A stretch of DNA of 64,000 nt, taken from NCBI GenBank assembly GCA_017979445.1, contig JADQWC010000228.1, positions 124,001 through 188,000 on the forward strand, given 5' to 3'. Numbering within the stretch: position 1 is the first letter of the stretch; every line of letters starts with the position of its first letter. Both the position numbers and the translations under genes were made by a program. The notes below the pieces were generated by a model. It was not told the DNA's origin. It saw only the letters and a program-made list of their open reading frames with translations, and ran no database searches. This document shows, piece after piece, positions 23,690 through 34,757 of the stretch. The stretch comes from Akebia trifoliata. Taxonomy: Eukaryota > Streptophyta > Magnoliopsida > Ranunculales > Lardizabalaceae.

Positions 23690-23812
23690 ATAGAGGCCAA
23701 GAGAATAAAAGGGAAGAACGAACGGTGAGAGAGAGAGAGAGAGAGAGAGAGAGGTAGAGGGAGGGAGAGAGAGAGAGATAGAGATCGAGAGAGGCGTAGC
23801 GCTTCTCATCAG
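23690..23812 (+). other. FAD2: FAD2 5'-untranslated exon 1 (start approximate)
   Basis: A GA-rich leader (23729-23795 is mostly GAGAGA) ends CTTCTCATCAG, followed by the donor GTTCGTG at 23813. Plant FAD2 genes typically have a short untranslated first exon and one long intron just before the coding exon, and this fits. The 5' end is a guess. An open frame on the opposite strand (SLSLSLS) is simple-repeat translation. Confidence 0.6.
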
Positions 23813-24901
23813 GTTCGTGTTCCTTCTCTAATTCCATTTACTTTTGTTAAAAAAAATTGTTTTTTCGTTTGATTTTTGGTTGGCATTTTGAATTTGATTC
23901 GTAATTTCTACATTTTTTAACGTTTAGAGATACAAAGCCCTGAAACTGCTTTCTAGGCGATTTTTTCATGTTAGATCTAAGATGTAGAACATGTTCTCGG
24001 TTTAAATTTCTTGAATTTGATATATGTTACTCTGTTCCTGCGTTTTTGTTAGTCTATTAAGAGTGTCCCCCCATTCGTGCTCAGATTTGAATTTTTCTGG
24101 TTGCAGAGACACAGATTGGGAGATCTAGATTATTTTAACAGATAATATATCTTTTTTTCTTTTATTTTTTATAAGATTCAGATTTTTAGCTCTTCTGCTG
24201 TTGGATTCAAGTCTGATTTGAGGCGGTTTCAGTTTTCTTCCCTTCTCTTGCATGTTTGATCTAGGGCTTGTATTTCAGATCAAAAGTGTTGATTTGATGT
24301 TCTTCCTTGATTCATCTGAAGATCTGTGTTCTACGTTCTGTGTCCCATCTCTCTGTTCGATCCGTACATTTAGATCGATTGAATTATAAAATCATTATTT
24401 TATTTCTAGAGATCTGTTTTGATAAGCTTTAGATGATATTTCGTCGGAAACTGTGGAAATTGCTTTTGAGGTTTAAGAATCTTGATCGAACGGACGGCTG
24501 AGAAGAGATTATGGACCTTAAGACTTCCAAACTTGATAGATCTCTAAGAAACAAGTTCCATCTCTAGGAAACCTGTGTTTTTGGAAAAGTTGTTTTGAGA
24601 TTAGAAAAGGCCAAATCTTAAGAAAAATATGCTCGCTTCTGACATTTCTTTGGAATCTGGTAAAAAAGATTTGAAGTTCTCCTTCAAACGAAAGGCTAAG
24701 ATGAGATGGTATTGCTTGATATCACAAAGGGATAGATCTCTGAAAAAAAAAAGTTTCAATCTCCAGGAAAATCGCGTTTGAGTTTAGAAAGTTTTTTTTT
24801 TTTTTTTTTTTTTAATTTCTTCTGAAATTTTGGAAATTTCTATTGCCCTTTCTAAATAGAGTCCCGATTCACTGCTTCGTTGGAGACTGCGTTAAACAGT
24901 T

Positions 24902-24994
24902 CGCTGACGTGGTAGCGCACAGATAATCATAGATTTATTGCCTCGAGATACAAGTCAGAAATTGAACGGTTCTTTATGCACTGCCACGTCAGTG
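24902..24994. repeat. hairpin with GACGTGG ends in FAD2 intron
   Basis: The left arm CGCTGACGTGGTAGCGCA is the inverse of the right arm TGCACTGCCACGTCAGTG with few mismatches. ACGTGG is an ABRE/G-box-type core. Same family as 26469-26560, 30351-30475 and 56094-56289. Confidence 0.65.
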
Positions 24995-26468
24995 GAATTT
25001 TGAAGACAGTGTCCATCGCAGGCATTCTAAGCATTTTCCTTCTAAATTTTAGCAGAATTATAGCGCCGGACGAGATTTGAGGCTCTTCGTCAAACGAACG
25101 GTTGAGATGATAGGATTGTCCTCAAGATTCACCATGATTAGATCTTTAAGAAATATGTGTTTTAAATGCTGAGCGTCAAACGATGTTTGAGAGGTTGTAT
25201 ATTTTTTATGTTTTTTTCAATAGATTTCATGTCACATCAGTGCACGGCTGCTTTTCTCTTTTTTTTTATTTATAGAAAATGGACTACTTCACGACGAGTG
25301 TTGTTAGGGCGCACGTTAAAGTGCAATAAATACACTTTGAAAATTGGATTCTGTACCGAAAATGCCCTTAAAAATCAATTTTATTAAAATACCCTCCGAT
25401 TCTAATTTTCAAAGTGTTTTTATTAACCAAAAAATCCCTTTATGAAAAGTTTGGTAGAGTCCAGGGCAGATATGTCTTTTCACATTCTGGGATGTTTGGT
25501 AGGTGTCTAATTCTTAAAACCTATTTCATTCAATTCGGTTCTCTGTCCAACGTCCTCTTTCGGTAAACGCTAAGTGAAGAAATTGCCACGCTTCGCTGAC
25601 AGGACGATGTGGCTTGTGCGGACCTACACTCCACACGTTAGATGGATGAGACAGTTTTTCTTTTTTCTTTAAAATATATATATAATATAATATTTGATGC
25701 CCTTGGTGTGATCAAAGATGACATGCCCCCCTTTCCTTGATCTTGTTACATCGTAGATGTAAATGATCAAAATATTATTATTTTTAATTTATAGTAAAGA
25801 AAATCTTTAATTTTTCTTCCTAAAACCGATCGTCTCAAAGTTCTGGTTAAAATTATTTACCTTACTTTCAAGATTATATCTGCTTTGACTTAATAAGGAA
25901 AAAATAAAAATTGTGCTCCTCTTCAACCTTAAGATTCAATCTTCAAATTTGAGTTATAAGATTCAAAATTTGAAGTAGAAGTTGATGGAATTTGAAGGTA
26001 AATATCAAGGATTTGCTATTAGAGATTATTAAAAGTGAATTTGAGTATGATAAATTCAAGAAAGGTTCAATAGATTTAAAAATAATTTACTAGAGATTTG
26101 AGTAGAAAAATCAATGGATTTTTGTTAATTGTTAGAGGTTGAAGATGAGGGTATTTAGGTCATTTTCTCATTTGTTATTGAGGTTCAAGTGACATGTCAT
26201 CTGTTTGAAAATTAAGGGTATCTCAAATATTCACCGAAATATGTTTAAATCACTCTTACGTTCTGATGTGATCTGTTTTAACCTTTTGTGCCATTTTGTA
26301 TTTCTCTATTGTTAGTAACGTTCTTTATGAATGGTTCACACCAATAAAGTGTCTTATTAAACATAAGATCTGTTTCATGAGGTGTTGAAAACTTCAATTG
26401 ATTGCGAAGTCAATATTTGTTAAATGAGTCGTGTTAAAGCAGCGCGTGAAAACATACGTGATCGTGGC

Positions 26469-26560
26469 TGACGTGGCAATGGCACAGAACCATAGATCTT
26501 TTTCTTTGGGATACACAAGGAAAAAGATCTAAGGTTCTGTGTCTTTGCCCCATACAGACT
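26469..26560. repeat. hairpin MITE-like element in FAD2 intron
   Basis: 'ggcacagaaccatagatct' (26481-26499) pairs with 'agatctaaggttctgtgtc' (26525-26543) around a 'gggatacacaagg' loop. It is preceded by 'gctgacgtggcaatgg', which contains the ABRE-type ACGTGGC. Confidence 0.7.
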
Positions 26561-27177
26561 GCGTAGATTTTAGCATGTTGTTTATCATTAGTCTTGTTAA
26601 ATTGTTCTATTTTGGTGTCTGTCAAAGCTGATAAATAATTAAGCATAGCCTATGGTCCACGCAGGTGGTTTTGGACGTTATGTATACTTTAAGGCGGCTA
26701 ACTGTGAGAGAAATATTTGATTTTAAGATAATTAAAGGCTTTTTCAAAAGTCAAACGACGTTTGAGGCACTTAATTAAAGATTTGGTTGAAACAATAAAA
26801 AAATATGCATATTTTCTAGATATTGGAAATAATTAAAGATTTGTATGAACAATACTTTCAACTGCATTTTCAATCTTGAGACTTTATTCCTTTTATGTTT
26901 AATGCAGTTTGCTAAGTCGTCTAAAATCTCTTGAGTGTTGATACATCCTGGATTCAAAAACTGCTTTCACACACACCTACTAATTACGAATCACTAACCT
27001 GCTTGTTTGCTTATAAAAATAAAAATAAAAATAAAAATAGTATAACTGATTTTTATTGGGGAATAGTTTTAGGAAAGTCTAAAAATTAGAGGCTAACTGA
27101 TTGATCTCGGGATATTATTTTTGTTTATGTATTATGTTTTGCTTTTCAGGTCCTGAAATCTCACATAGGCAATAACA

Positions 27178-28323
27178 ATGGGTGCTGGTGGCCGAATGTC
27201 TGTCCCCTCTACCAAGGAAAAACAAAAAGTCCTTGGTCGAGTGCCAACCTCAAAGCCTCCATTCACTCTAAGCCAACTCAAGAAAGCCATCCCCCCTCGC
27301 TGTTTTGAACGCTCTGTGCTCCGCTCATTCTCATACGTCGTCATTGACCTAGTCATCGTCTTTCTCTTCTATTACATAGCCACAACTTTCTTTCCCGTCT
27401 TACCTCAGCCTGTCTCATTCATTGCTTGGCCCATCTACTGGGCCTGCCAAGGTAGTGTCCTCACTGGTGTCTGGGTCATAGCTCACGAGTGTGGACACCA
27501 CGCCTTTAGTGACTATCAATGGCTCGACGACACAGTTGGACTCGTCCTCCACTCATGCCTCCTTGTTCCGTACTTCTCTTGGAAGTACAGTCATCGTCGC
27601 CACCACTCAAATACTGGATCACTTGAGCGTGATGAGGTCTTTGTCCCAAAACCGAAATCCAAGGTTTCTTGGTTCTCCAAGTACCTCAATAACCCACCTG
27701 GCCGAGTCCTCACACTTGCAATCACACTCCTTCTAGGCTGGCCATTGTACTTGGCCTTCAATGTCTCAGGTCGTCCATATGACCGTTTCGCCTGCCACTT
27801 TGATCCTTACGGCCCAATTTACAATGACCGCGAACGTAAACAGATATACCTATCAGATGCTGGTATCGTTGCAGTCACATATGGGCTAATTCGGCTTTGT
27901 GCGGCGAAAGGGCTAAGTTGGGTTTTCTGTGTTTATGGAGTTCCACTGCTGATCGTTAATGGGTTTCTCGTATTGATCACATTTCTGCAACACACTCATC
28001 CGTCATTGCCACATTATGATTCATCAGAATGGGATTGGTTGAAGGGAGCATTGGCAACAGTGGATAGGGATTATGGGGTGTTAAACAAAGTTTTCCATAA
28101 CATCACTGATACACATGTGGCCCATCACTTATTTTCTACGATGCCACATTACAATGCAATGGAGGCGACGAAGGCAATCAAACCAATTCTCGGGGAGTAC
28201 TACCAGTTTGATGAGACACCATTTTATAAGGCGATGTGGAGGGAAGCAAGGGAATGCCTCTATGTTGAGCCAGATGAGGATGCTCATGATAATGGAGTCT
28301 TCTGGTATCGGAATAAATTTTAA
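27178..28323 (+). CDS. FAD2: microsomal oleate (delta-12 / omega-6) desaturase FAD2
   Basis: ER-membrane enzyme that converts oleate to linoleate on phosphatidylcholine, using cytochrome b5 as electron donor. One intact 381-residue exon; most FAD2 proteins are about 383. The start is the first ATG after the acceptor, in context AACAATGGG, giving the family N-terminus MGAGGRMS. The three di-iron histidine boxes are complete: HECGHH at 103-108, HRRHH at 139-143, HVAHH at 313-317. Hydrophobic segments lie at about 50-71, 78-102, 177-196, 227-247 and 249-270. The C-terminus YRNKF is an aromatic ER-retrieval signal like the usual YNNKL. Residues around the boxes ([35 protein letters not shown]) are of the ordinary desaturase type; acetylenase relatives usually have HDCGH and hydroxylases differ near box 3. 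Third positions are C-rich before about 27890 and less so after. Confidence 0.97.
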   Translation: MGAGGRMSVPSTKEKQKVLGRVPTSKPPFTLSQLKKAIPPRCFERSVLRSFSYVVIDLVIVFLFYYIATTFFPVLPQPVSFIAWPIYWACQGSVLTGVWVIAHECGHHAFSDYQWLDDTVGLVLHSCLLVPYFSWKYSHRRHHSNTGSLERDEVFVPKPKSKVSWFSKYLNNPPGRVLTLAITLLLGWPLYLAFNVSGRPYDRFACHFDPYGPIYNDRERKQIYLSDAGIVAVTYGLIRLCAAKGLSWVFCVYGVPLLIVNGFLVLITFLQHTHPSLPHYDSSEWDWLKGALATVDRDYGVLNKVFHNITDTHVAHHLFSTMPHYNAMEATKAIKPILGEYYQFDETPFYKAMWREARECLYVEPDEDAHDNGVFWYRNKF

Positions 28324-28562
28324 AACTGAGAAGTAGGTGTGTTTGTGTGTGTGTGTGTGTGCACACGCGTGTACATGCACGATTGTGTGTGTGTGTTAGA
28401 ATGTGAGGAGAAGAACTCAGTTTCATGTGAACTGTTGCATTGGTATGTATTATGTGATTATCCTCCAGATCCATGAACAATCTTCAAACACATTAACATG
28501 CCAAGGAGTTCAAGTTTAAAAGTCGAGATAGTTAGTAATGGTGTTATAATTCAAAAAATAAA
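28324..28562 (+). other. FAD2: FAD2 3'-untranslated region (approximate)
   Basis: Follows the TAA stop. Holds a (GT)n tract at 28339-28362 and 28385-28396 and a possible polyadenylation signal AATAAA at 28557-28562. The true end is unknown. Reverse-strand frames here (HTHTHTH-type) are simple-repeat translation. Confidence 0.4.
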
Positions 28563-29570
28563 TATAATATTCTCCTATTATTTGTAGGGTCTTGCTTGTA
28601 CCTCGGAGATTTGGGCGGAGATATGGTGCTCTAAGAGAAGAGTCATAAAAAATAAAAATAAAATTTTAAGAGATTATTTAAAAAAGGAAAAAAAGTATCA
28701 AAACGCACATGTATGGGGTCAAAATTGGGGACCAATTTTTTTAATATAATATGTCCAATCACGTACCCACTTTGATATTTATCTTCACGAAAATGGGAAC
28801 TCACTGTTAGGTCACATTTGTGGTTTACATTTTTTAGTTTTCTTGTGAACATTATATAATATTGTGTGGTGGGGGGGATATTTTAAGAAATTAAAGTTTG
28901 ATCCAATCAAACACCTATTGGGGTTTAGAAATATCAAATGTGTGATCTTACTTTCTAATATGTTGTATCATTTAATCTATGTGGGGTACTTAACTTTTAG
29001 CAATGTGGTCATTTAAAATTTTGAGTCAACAAGCACCCAACATTAGGTCATTTCTCTTTATAATGGTTTAGGTACACTGGCCATATATATATATATATAT
29101 ATATATAATGATTTTCTAGTTAGGAAATCAGCACTCGATGATAAAACTTAAATGAAATGTGGTCCCCTCTAATTTGTTCCTCTATGGAGGCCCCTACTTT
29201 TAGTTGGTGAATATTCTTTTGTGTGGAAAAGAGACATTGCAATCACTATCTTCCTCCTAGCCCATGTCCCCAACATCAGTCCGACTTTGTGTCTCGTCTT
29301 GTCCATGATGGAGATCGAGTCATCTCGGATAAATTTTTCAATACATTTGAGTCATCTCGTTCAATAATTAAAAAAATGAATTTAAATCTCGTCCCATACG
29401 TTTGACTTGTCTATCCGTCTTGTTGATGGACGAAAACGAGACGTATCGAATGAGTCGTCTCGATCTCGGACGAGATTTAAACTATGATTGTGATTTATAG
29501 TTTTAAAATCTTGCTCTATGTTTCTATGATTATTTAAGGGGTTTGTGATCAAGATCCAATATTTGAGAAG
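28563..29570. other. intergenic; (TA)n at 29083-29107, no gene
   Basis: AT-rich, no coding domain. A run at 29270-29480 contains several 'tcgtctcg' and 'gacgag' words on both strands but no clear element. Confidence 0.45.
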
Positions 29571-29815
29571 TTTCGGTGAGGAGATCATCCTCACCAAATA
29601 CCAGTCTATTCTGAAATTTTTAACTCTAGTTTACAAGTTGAAAAATCGTGGACCATCCATTTTTTCTAAATAACTTTTGATGTGATCAGAAGTTTTAGAA
29701 TGGATTTGTTTTTGGTGAGGATGATCTCCTCACCATAGCGATCACCCTCACCTAAAATCAGCCCATTCCAAAACTTCTAACATCAATTTATAAAACACGT
29801 TGGATCATGATCCTA
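29571..29815. mobile_element. foldback MITE, TA-site family, left-truncated
   Basis: Begins inside the first hairpin ('gaggagatcatcctcacc'), has the usual spacer 'aaaaatcgtggaccatcc' and a complete second hairpin ('tggtgaggatgatctcctca'/'cagcccattccaaaact'). The left terminus is missing; the right one may be near 29815. Confidence 0.75.
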
Positions 29816-30350
29816 CCCCTTATTTAAGATCCATTTGTTTTGCTTTCAAGCTAATTATTTGTCACCCTTGACCTTGATCTTCCCTTATAAGATCAATGAA
29901 AAATTGACACCAATACACACATCACCATCACCATCTCACCCTATTAAACGAATTTATAATAATATAACGAAATAAAAAAAATAAAAAACATAAGAATTTC
30001 TCACCCAATTTTATCGACATAAGTGTGAGAATGGAACCAATAGTTGAAATAAGAGTGAGTGAGTGGGGAACTACTAACCCCTATGTACCGAACAAAAATC
30101 ATTGGGGAGGATGTTAGTATGAAAACCAACGATTAAATTGCTAGGTTTCATGATTGATTATTTTAAAAATATACACTGAAAAATGGATGGTTTATTACTT
30201 TTTTGATAAATTTTTAAAAAGTATATTATTTTTAATAATTATTAATTAATTTATTATTTATTAAAAAAATTTCCTTTATTTTAATCCTCTTATACGTATA
30301 TTATTTATATCCTCACTAAAAATAAACTAATGATTTTCTAACTTCCTCAG
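29816..30350. other. intergenic, no gene
   Basis: AT-rich sequence with nothing recognised. Confidence 0.45.
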
Positions 30351-30475
30351 ACGTGACATGGGCTAGAATCGTAGATTCTACCCCTCAAGATACACAACTG
30401 CACATATTTATGAGGATGTACAATTGTGTATCTTGACGGAAAAAAAATCTATGATTCTAGCCCATGCCACGCCAA
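30351..30475. repeat. hairpin MITE-like element
   Basis: ACGTGACATGGGCTAGAATC at the left pairs with GATTCTAGCCCATGCCACGC at the right. Inside, 'caagatacacaactg' pairs with 'caattgtgtatcttg'. The 'gatacacaa' word is also in the hairpins at 26.5 kb and 56.2 kb. Confidence 0.75.
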
Positions 30476-30676
30476 GGGGCGTGGTTGGCGTGGGGTGCAT
30501 CAGAAAATCACAACTCTTTAAAAAATTTATTTTATTTTGTTTTTAAAATTTTTTTTCTTTTTATAAGCATAAGTAAGTGTGAGTGGCGCCTTGATCCCCA
30601 ATTAACAAAAAGTATATTAGCTTTTCTTGGTTTTCTTATTATATTTTCTTCCTTGAAAAAAGAGAGAGAGCTGATA

Positions 30677-31018
30677 TTGGCACCCCCAACTTTTACTTAT
30701 TGCACGTTAATTTTATAAAATATTTATTACACCCCATTTAAGCTTAAGAGCACACTCTTCAAATTTCAAAGATTTGGCTTAAATTCTAATCTCAACCTCA
30801 CAAAATAGTATGACACTCGTTGAATCAATTTCAATGGTTGTTTACAATTACAATTAGGTTCATATAAAATCCAAAACCCAAAAAGTAGAAATCAAGCAAT
30901 AAAATAAAATTAAATACAAGCACTTCTATTGGCACCCCAACTTTTACTTATTCTTAGCCATTCACTTATTTTCTTTATTTTTAATTGGGATGTAGTCAAT
31001 AAAAGTTGGAGGTGCAAT
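30677..31018. repeat. MITE-like repeat with TTGGCACCCCCAACTTTT ends
   Basis: The left end TTGGCACCCCCAACTTTTAC and the right end read inward (TTGCACCTCCAACTTTTATT) are inverted repeats. A third copy of the terminal sequence sits internally at 30928 (TTGGCACCCCAACTTTTACT), so a compact 91-bp version (30928-31018) may be nested or duplicated inside. The target duplication is not clear. Confidence 0.6.
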
Positions 31019-31868
31019 TAACAGCTCTAAAAACGAAATTGAAATGACAATTTTTTTATTTATTTTATGTGAGTGGATATTTCTAAGTACTCAACCTTTT
31101 AATGGGTAAATTATTTTATTTTGTAGAAGTAAATCAACAAAATCTTTAAATATGATGCAAGAGTAATACATTTCACTTAATATGAGTGGGACCTGTAAAA
31201 GCATCTCCAACAATGCTAGTTAAAATAGAGAACATATTTTCTCAAAAAGTGACAAAACATTATTTTAACTAGTCAAAAATTTTGTTTCAATTTCAAGAAA
31301 TTAAACAAAATTTTCTTTATTTATAATATTTTATATTAAAGTCGTTTTAACTGACTAATCATTAGATTTTTAATCTTATTAAGGGACATGAGCTCACATC
31401 TTGGCATCCAAAAACATGCTTTGATGCAATAGGTTTATAGAGAACAAAATTCTAAGAATTTTGAAAAATAATAATTTTAATCATTAAAATTTAATTTTAA
31501 GTTTTAAGAGTTCAGTAGACATCCATTTTCTACACCTTGCATCAAGTTCAATTTTTCTATTTTTTAAAATATAATTTTTCTTTTTCATAAAATCTAAAAG
31601 AATGTGTTGGATTGTCGATGTGATAATCCACGTGAGCTCAATGTCCTTTAATAAAATTTTAAATCTTATTAAGTTAATAAGGAAAGTATTTTTTTCGTTT
31701 TTCAACTTTAAATTTTGTCATATATTATATTATATTTATTATTTCTAACAAGTTTTGGAGACTCACTGCATGTGATGAGTGAAACACCCCTCTCTATTAT
31801 AACTTTTTCATTTAAAGAGTCTCTTGGATACTCTCTGAAATAAAGAGTCAATAGTTTACTCTTTAAAA
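31019..31868. other. intergenic with fragment of dispersed repeat, no gene
   Basis: 31371-31690 resembles part of the repeat at 11.2-12.0 kb ('tggcatccaaaaaca', 'agttcagtag', 'gtgttggattgtcg'). Nothing coding. Confidence 0.5.
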
Positions 31869-32119
31869 AGTCTATTGGCAGGGCAGAGCTAGTAAGGAGA
31901 CATTGGGGGCATTTGCCCTACTCAACTGTTTTGGACATTTTAGATATCCTTGAATTTATGCTTAAATTTGAGATACCCTTACATTTTGAACTACTGATAT
32001 GTTCCGTTTGACCTTGTTGCCCCCACTCCCTCATATACCTTTAATTTTTGCCCCCTCCCACTCCACCTCCAATTAACTATAAGTTTGCCCCCACTAAAAG
32101 AAAATCTTGGTTCCGCCTG
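31869..32119. mobile_element. hAT-type MITE with perfect 8-bp TSD TCTATTGG
   Basis: TCTATTGG occurs at 31861-31868 and 32120-32127. The termini CAGGGCAGAGCTAGTAAGG and inward CAGGCGGAACCAAGATTTTC are related to the element at 15202-15409; interior words 'gggggcaaa..ttgcc' are shared in the opposite orientation. 251 bp, no coding sequence. An 8-bp duplication is the hAT hallmark. Confidence 0.88.
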
Positions 32120-32355
32120 TCTATTGGAAATGCTCAAATACCTCTTTATACGTCAAACACGATAACGAAGAGACTTTACTTAACTGCACACACACAATAA
32201 TTCATGTTTAAAGGAAAATCCACGTGTTTCTTTTCTATTAAATTTTGAAACTTAACATTGCCACACCAATTCCTTTACATTACTACAAAAGAATTGTAGA
32301 CAATTGGTGTGGCCTTAGTAAAAATTAGAGTGGCAATAGCAACTATCTGAATTTT

Positions 32356-32555
32356 GGGAAATGTTCAACACCAAACATTTAGCCAACATTTTAGCCAACC
32401 ATTTTTGTCCTACATGGGTTAGAAGTTTTGGAATGGGCTGATTTTTGGTGAGGTGATGATGATCTCCTCACCGTAGAGATCATCCTCACCAAAAATCAGC
32501 CATTCCAAAACTCTAACCCATGTAGGACAAAAATGGTTGGTGCAGAACGGGACCC
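32356..32555. mobile_element. foldback MITE, TA-site family, short single-hairpin form
   Basis: Left GGGAAATGTTCAACACC, right inward GGGTCCCGTTCTGCACC. The body is one long near-palindrome from 'tttttgtcctacatgggtt' to 'aacccatgtaggacaaaaa'. The flanks CTGAATTTT and CTAAATTTT agree at 8 of 9 positions. 200 bp. Confidence 0.88.
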
Positions 32556-32618
32556 CTAAATTTTTAGGTAAATAGTGGCTATGTATCTTTAGAAGACTAA
32601 TGCAACATTTATTATAAT

Positions 32619-32955
32619 GGGTCCTGTTCAACAACAAACATTTTGACAAAACATTTTTCAAAACATGGGCTAGAGGTTTTGGAATGGATTGATTTTTGGT
32701 GAGGATGATTTCTAGTGTGAGGAGATCATCCTCACCAAAAATCAGCCTATTCCAAAACTTCTAACCCCAATTTACAAGTTGAAAAATCGTGAATCGTACA
32801 TTTTTTATAAATCATTTTTGATGGGGTCAAAAGTTTTGGAATGGGCTGATTTTTGGTGATGATGATCATCCTCACCAAAAATCAGCTCATTCCAAAACCT
32901 CTAACCCATGTTTTGAAAAATGTTTTGCCAAAATGTTTGTTGCTGAACATTTTCC
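32619..32955. mobile_element. foldback MITE, TA-site family, with perfect 9-bp TSD
   Basis: Left GGGTCCTGTTCAACAACAAA, right inward GGAAAATGTTCAGCAACAAA. The flanks are TATTATAAT at 32610-32618 and 32956-32964, a perfect 9-bp direct repeat and the strongest evidence that the family is Mutator-like. Two hairpins separated by 'gaaaaatcgtgaatcgtaca'. Confidence 0.92.
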
Positions 32956-33749
32956 TATTATAATAGTATGATGATTTTCACACGCCACCTTAGTTGAGCA
33001 TTTATTATTAATAAGGAAATCATCTTATTTACAAAATAAGTCCAAAAGAAAAGAAAAAAAATTAAACCATAAAAAGGCTTTAGTAAATACCATAAATATC
33101 CTTGACAATAGTTGGTGAAATACGATTTTACCCTTGTTATCTTATTGTTTTAGAAAAACTAAATAATTACCAAAATAGGAATTTAAAAAAAAAATGCTTT
33201 TGATTTGGTTGATGTTTTGGAATGTATACTGCCAGTCATCATCATCATCATCATCATCAACATAAGAACTAAGTAATTACCTCAATAGTAAAAAAGAATA
33301 AAAAGTTGTTCGTGATTTTATAGATGTTATGGAATGTTTACCACCAGTCAACAACTTTTTGTGGAGTTATTTTCTATCAAACAGCACTTTAAAATTGCTG
33401 AAAAGCACTCTCCCAAAATTGATATTTCATAAAGTGAATGTTAAATGGTCCTACCATTTATTGGGGAACATTTTTTGGTACATATTTTCAAAGAACGGGT
33501 CTTTGAAATCATTTTCCACATTAATTTTGTGGAATATAATTTTGCCCATGTTATCTTGTCCAAAAACTAGGAAATTTACTACAACAGTAAAAATAAAATA
33601 AAAATTGAATTGGTAAATATTTTTGAATTTGTACTGTCGCATAGTTTCAAGATCTATCATCCATGAGTTGGTAAATTTCTCAATTTAAAATTGGAAACTG
33701 GGCTAAGGGACTTGAGTCATCAAATGGGTTCAGTACAGAATCAACTTGA
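32956..33749. other. intergenic; (ATC)n at 33237-33260, no gene
   Basis: AT-rich. Two similar stretches ('tagaaaaactaaataattaccaaaatagg'-like at 33153 and 33265) suggest an old local duplication. The frame 33329-33601 has no recognisable domain and is rejected. Confidence 0.45.
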
Positions 33750-34523
33750 CAAAAATCAGCTCAATCCAAAACACATTGTAGATATGAGGAGATATATGTG
33801 CACACGGATCTTGATATTTACAATGTGTTTTGTCTTATGTGGGCTAAAAGTTTTGGATTGAACTGATTTTTGGTAAGGATGATCTCTATTAAGAGGATTC
33901 ATCCTCAACAAAAATAAAAAAATCAACTCAATCCAAAACTTTTAGCCCACATAGGACAAAACACGTTGTAGATATATGTGTACACAGATCCTGATATCTG
34001 CAACGTGTTTTGTCTTATGTGGGCCAAAAGTTTTGGATGGAGTTGATTTTTGGTGAAGATGATCTCCTCTTCTTCATAGAGATCATCCTCACCAAAAATC
34101 AGCTAATTCTAAAATTTCTAACCCCATATTTATGAGTTGAAGAATTGTGGACCATCTTTTTTTTGTAAACCACTTTTGACGAGGGTGAAAGTTTCAGATT
34201 GAGCTGATTTTTGGTGAGAATGATCTCTAGATTTTTAATGAGGATGATCTCCTCATCATAGAGATTATCCTCACAAAAAATCAGTCAGTTTTGAAACTTC
34301 TAACCCCATCAAAGGTGGTTTACAAAAATCAGACGATTCATGATGTTTCAATTTGTAAACTAGGGTTAGAAGTTTTGAAATGAGCTGAATTTTGGGGAAG
34401 ATGATCATTTCATCATAGAGATCATCCTCACAAAAAATCAGCCCATTCCGAAACTTCTAACCTATGTTTTGAAAAATGTTTGGCACAATGTTTAGCTCTC
34501 TTTAGGGCCTCTAAACGTGCCCC
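33750..34523. mobile_element. compound foldback MITE (several hairpins)
   Basis: At least four 'ttttggat(t)g..ctgatttttggt' / 'atcatcctcac..aatca' hairpins in a row. The block 'acattgtagatat..acacggatc..tgatatttacaatgtgttttgtcttatgtgggc' (33773-33845) is repeated at 33963-34025. The right end read inward is GGGGCACGTTTAGAGGCC, like copy 6. The left boundary is not clear. Probably one element inserted in another, or a tandem expansion. Confidence 0.65.
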
Positions 34524-34545
34524 ATATATATATATATATATATAT
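34524..34545. repeat. (TA)n microsatellite between elements
   Basis: Pure TA between the compound foldback element and the next element. Confidence 0.93.
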
Positions 34546-34743
34546 GGGTAGCATTCAATGGCTAACTTTTTGGCAAAACATTTTTCAAAACATGAGTTAG
34601 AAGTTTTGGAATGGGCTGATTTTTGGTGATGATGATCTCCTTACCGTAGAGATGATCCTCACCAAAAATCAGCCCATTCCAAAACTTCTAACTCATGTTT
34701 TGAAAAAATGTTTTGCCAAAAAGTTAACCATTGAACGGGACCC
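34546..34743. mobile_element. foldback MITE, TA-site family, 198-bp single hairpin
   Basis: Left GGGTAGCATTCAATGGCTAA, right inward GGGTCCCGTTCAATGGTTAA. Almost the entire element is one inverted repeat around 'gatgatctccttaccgtagagatgatc'. The flanks TATATATAT and TATTTATAT match at 8 of 9 positions. This is the simplest form of the family. Confidence 0.9.
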
Positions 34744-34757
34744 TATTTATATATATA

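Larger units (their letters stand above)
23813..27149 (+). other. FAD2: FAD2 5'-leader intron (predicted)
   Basis: Donor GT at 23813; acceptor TTTTGCTTTTCAG ending at 27149, 28 nt upstream of the start codon. The first kilobase is T-rich with 'gatctgtttt' and 'ttgatttgat' stretches, as usual for intron-mediated-enhancement leader introns. It carries a T run at 24788-24814 and two hairpin elements with a GACGTGG core (24902-24994 and 26469-26560). At 3337 nt it is long but within what is known for FAD2 leader introns. Exact splice sites need transcript evidence. Confidence 0.7.

Noticed and set aside
23594..23809. Minus-strand frame rich in SLSLSLS upstream of FAD2
   Set aside because: Translation of the GA-repeat leader on the opposite strand.
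27132..27356. Antisense and alternate frames over FAD2 (also 27491-27736, 28115-28480)
   Set aside because: Shadows of the FAD2 coding exon and the GT repeat in its 3' region.
27178..28323. FAD2 as a divergent hydroxylase, epoxygenase or acetylenase
   Set aside because: HECGHH, HRRHH and HVAHH with [14 protein letters not shown] and ATVDRDYG are the ordinary desaturase residues; acetylenases usually carry HDCGH.
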